Assembly (NCBI GenBank): GCA_964518725.1
Contig: CAZFKP010000044.1
Location: forward strand, 1 to 7,747
From: JANRKF01 sp964518725
GTDB lineage: Bacteria; Pseudomonadota; Alphaproteobacteria; Rickettsiales; SXRF01
Reading direction: 5' to 3'
DNA length: 7,747 nt
This document shows, piece by piece, positions 7,301 to 7,747 of the stretch. How positions within the stretch are numbered: the stretch's first letter is position 1; the number at the start of each line of letters is the position of its first letter. Position numbers and translations under genes: made by a program. The notes under the pieces are model-generated. The model saw nothing but the letters and a program-made list of their open reading frames with translations, was not told the DNA's origin and searched no databases.

Positions 7301-7692
7301 GCGATCTATCACTCCGCATGGGGCTATACCGCCGTGCCAGCGCGCTTGCCAACGAGGAAGAAATCAGCAGCTTCGCCGCCGAGCTGGTCGACCGCTTCGG
7401 TTCGATGCCGGAAGAAACCCGCACCCTGATTGAAACACTGAGCCTGAAGCTGCTGTGCAAAAAAGCTGGTATCGACCGCCTCGACATTGGCCCCAGAGGC
7501 GCCATCATCAGCTTCTACCAGAACCGGTTTTCCAACCCGGAAGCGCTGCTGGCGTTTGTTGCACGCCGCGTCAGCAGCCTCAAACTCCGCCCCGACCAGA
7601 AGCTGGTCTTTTCCCATGAATGGAAGGGCGACAAAATCAGCGTACTAAAAACGCTCGTGGATGCTATCGCTTCGCTGCACACACCAGGATAA
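4288..7692 (+). CDS. mfd: Transcription-repair coupling factor Mfd
   Basis: Mfd recognises RNA polymerase stalled at a DNA lesion, pushes it off with an ATP-driven translocase and recruits UvrA for nucleotide excision repair. The 1134-aa product is close to the usual 1150. The N-terminal UvrB-like module (about 1-330) contains FPAWDVMPYDR and GEFSVRGSIIDVVP. R156, R172 and F176 align with the E. coli residues I recall as UvrA contacts (R165, R181, F185). After a degenerate D3 and a lysine-rich linker (446-449), the RNA-polymerase-interacting domain starts at EGDIVVHREHGIARF (463-477); VTLE (481-484) matches the polymerase-contact strand. The helicase core has Walker A GDVGFGKTE 611-619, DEEQ 714-717, SAT 740-742, STAIIESGLDIP 852-863 and QMRGRVGR 883-890. 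The TRG element spans about 924-950 and the C-terminal autoinhibitory domain about 990-1095. All motifs look intact. The ATG at 4288 makes the N-terminus slightly shorter than many relatives. It overlaps sdhE by 20 nt. Confidence 0.98.
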   Translation: MGGRTDSFSHLPASAHGLVLAELFSKSGKGLVYVAVNDAAMEQVAGEIAFFAPTAPLLTFPAWDVMPYDRISPKTGIMAERLRTLGTLARSNTPCILVTTVAAAIQHLPPREALAGTHIEIRRGQSIKPEHLITALAQHGYMRVSKAIEPGEFSVRGSIIDVVPAESSDGFRIDWFGDEVESIKRFDPMTQITIEPSESFTLAPTSEMLLSDAGISRFRTRYRELFGLPGKDDVLYEAISQGAAYPGMEHYLPLFYEHTSTIFDYAPDASLMMDAESITAAEERFETIQDYYQARKKSDASYRPVPPELAFISESAWQENILPHASTFSPFSGNDRSTDLGIRKLFPFTQGNADHTPFDQLREQLSRGKTLAIACVSTGSRDRLQTLLMERGFHASAIESWQEVQRVKGKTIALITLPIEQGFETPTIALFSEQDVLGERISRTTKKKKTSAAFFAEAASFNEGDIVVHREHGIARFAGLVTLEVNGASHDCLKLLYDGDDKLFLPVENIELVTRFGMDDDGVKLDKLGGASWQARKARLKERITLAAEALLQTAAERLTRQAAIIETPTGTYDEFVARFSFVETDDQARAITEVAADLASGKPMDRLICGDVGFGKTEVALRAAFIAVMGEHKAQIALICPTTLLARQHYKNFKSRFAGFPIEVRQLSRMVPAKAGKQTLADLKDGTVDIVIGTHALLAKGVEFKNLGLLIVDEEQHFGVAQKEKLKSLKSDVHVLTLSATPIPRTMQMALTGVRDLSLITTPPVDRLAIRSFVMPFDPVTIREAVMRELHRGGQCFIVTPRIKDIGDLKLKLAELLPEARICVAHGQMAAAELDTVMNDFYDAKYNVLLSTAIIESGLDIPTANTMIVHNAHLFGLSQLYQMRGRVGRSKTRAYAYFMLPHKRELTKNATRRLEIMQTLDTLGAGFTLANHDMDIRGFGNLVGEEQSGHIKEVGIELYQQMLEEAVAKLRSQKDAPNLPPAPEDFTPTINLGLSVLIPEYYVSDLSLRMGLYRRASALANEEEISSFAAELVDRFGSMPEETRTLIETLSLKLLCKKAGIDRLDIGPRGAIISFYQNRFSNPEALLAFVARRVSSLKLRPDQKLVFSHEWKGDKISVLKTLVDAIASLHTPG

Positions 7693-7746
7693 TGGATTGG
7701 CCAGGGCGTGGCGCATCTCGTCGCGTAATTCCTGAAACAGGGCGTG
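7645..7746 (-). CDS. Possible C-terminal end of a convergent gene, unidentified (partial)
   Basis: On the minus strand an open frame enters from the right edge and gives 33 residues starting HALFQELRDEMRHALANPLS and ending in IHERF before TAG (7647-7645). The beginning reads like an amphipathic helix. Codons in the part beyond mfd are mostly the GC-ending ones used by the other genes (CTG, CGC, GAC, GAG, GCC). The two other minus-strand frames give unconvincing peptides. If real, it converges on mfd and overlaps its last 48 nt, leaving no room for a terminator between them. The family cannot be recognised from so short a piece. The frame may also be chance. Confidence 0.4.
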   Translation of the reverse strand, partial: HALFQELRDEMRHALANPLSWCVQRSDSIHERF

Positions 7747-7747
7747 C

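Noticed and set aside
7692..7747. ATG overlapping the mfd stop (TAATG) that opens a plus-strand frame.
   Set aside because: The peptide (MDWPGRGASRR...) uses codons unlike the neighbours (GGG, CCA, ACA, TCT), and the minus-strand frame across the same bases looks more like coding. It cannot be fully excluded because the window ends.
1..7747. Mobile elements, phage genes, CRISPR, tRNA/rRNA or toxin-antitoxin genes.
   Set aside because: No transposase or integrase motifs, no spaced direct repeats and no cloverleaf-like segment were seen. The window is packed with housekeeping-type genes.

Overview
The window most likely comes from an alphaproteobacterium. The recG / sdhE / mfd neighbourhood, the alphaproteobacterial style of the RecG N-terminus and of Mfd (for example DEEQHFG in the Walker B region), and the moderately GC-rich coding support this. 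The genus cannot be named from the sequence. Nearly every base is coding, with no RNA gene, insertion sequence, CRISPR array or clear terminator. The only intergenic gaps are about 37-40 bp.

Two divergent gene groups leave a 37-bp gap at 3998-4034. Leftward (minus strand) lie a PAS plus degenerate-GGDEF protein (3997-3092), the branch-migration helicase gene recG (3052-968) and a GT60-like glycosyltransferase (975 to beyond the window edge). The last two overlap by 8 nt. Rightward (plus strand) lie sdhE (4035-4307), a flavinylation/assembly factor for succinate dehydrogenase, and mfd (4288-7692), the transcription-repair coupling factor. These overlap by 20 nt. A short open frame entering from the right edge on the minus strand (7746-7645) probably is the 3' end of a convergent gene overlapping the end of mfd.

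Functionally, RecG and Mfd are related SF2 double-stranded DNA translocases that share a TRG translocation module. They handle stalled forks and stalled RNA polymerases respectively. SdhE is a respiratory assembly factor that shares an overlapping transcription unit with mfd. The less expected members are the PAS/degenerate-GGDEF protein, which has lost the catalytic signature but keeps an RxxD motif at I-site spacing, and the GT60-like enzyme coupled to recG. No obviously new multi-gene system is visible. These two accessory-looking genes are the parts most worth a second look.
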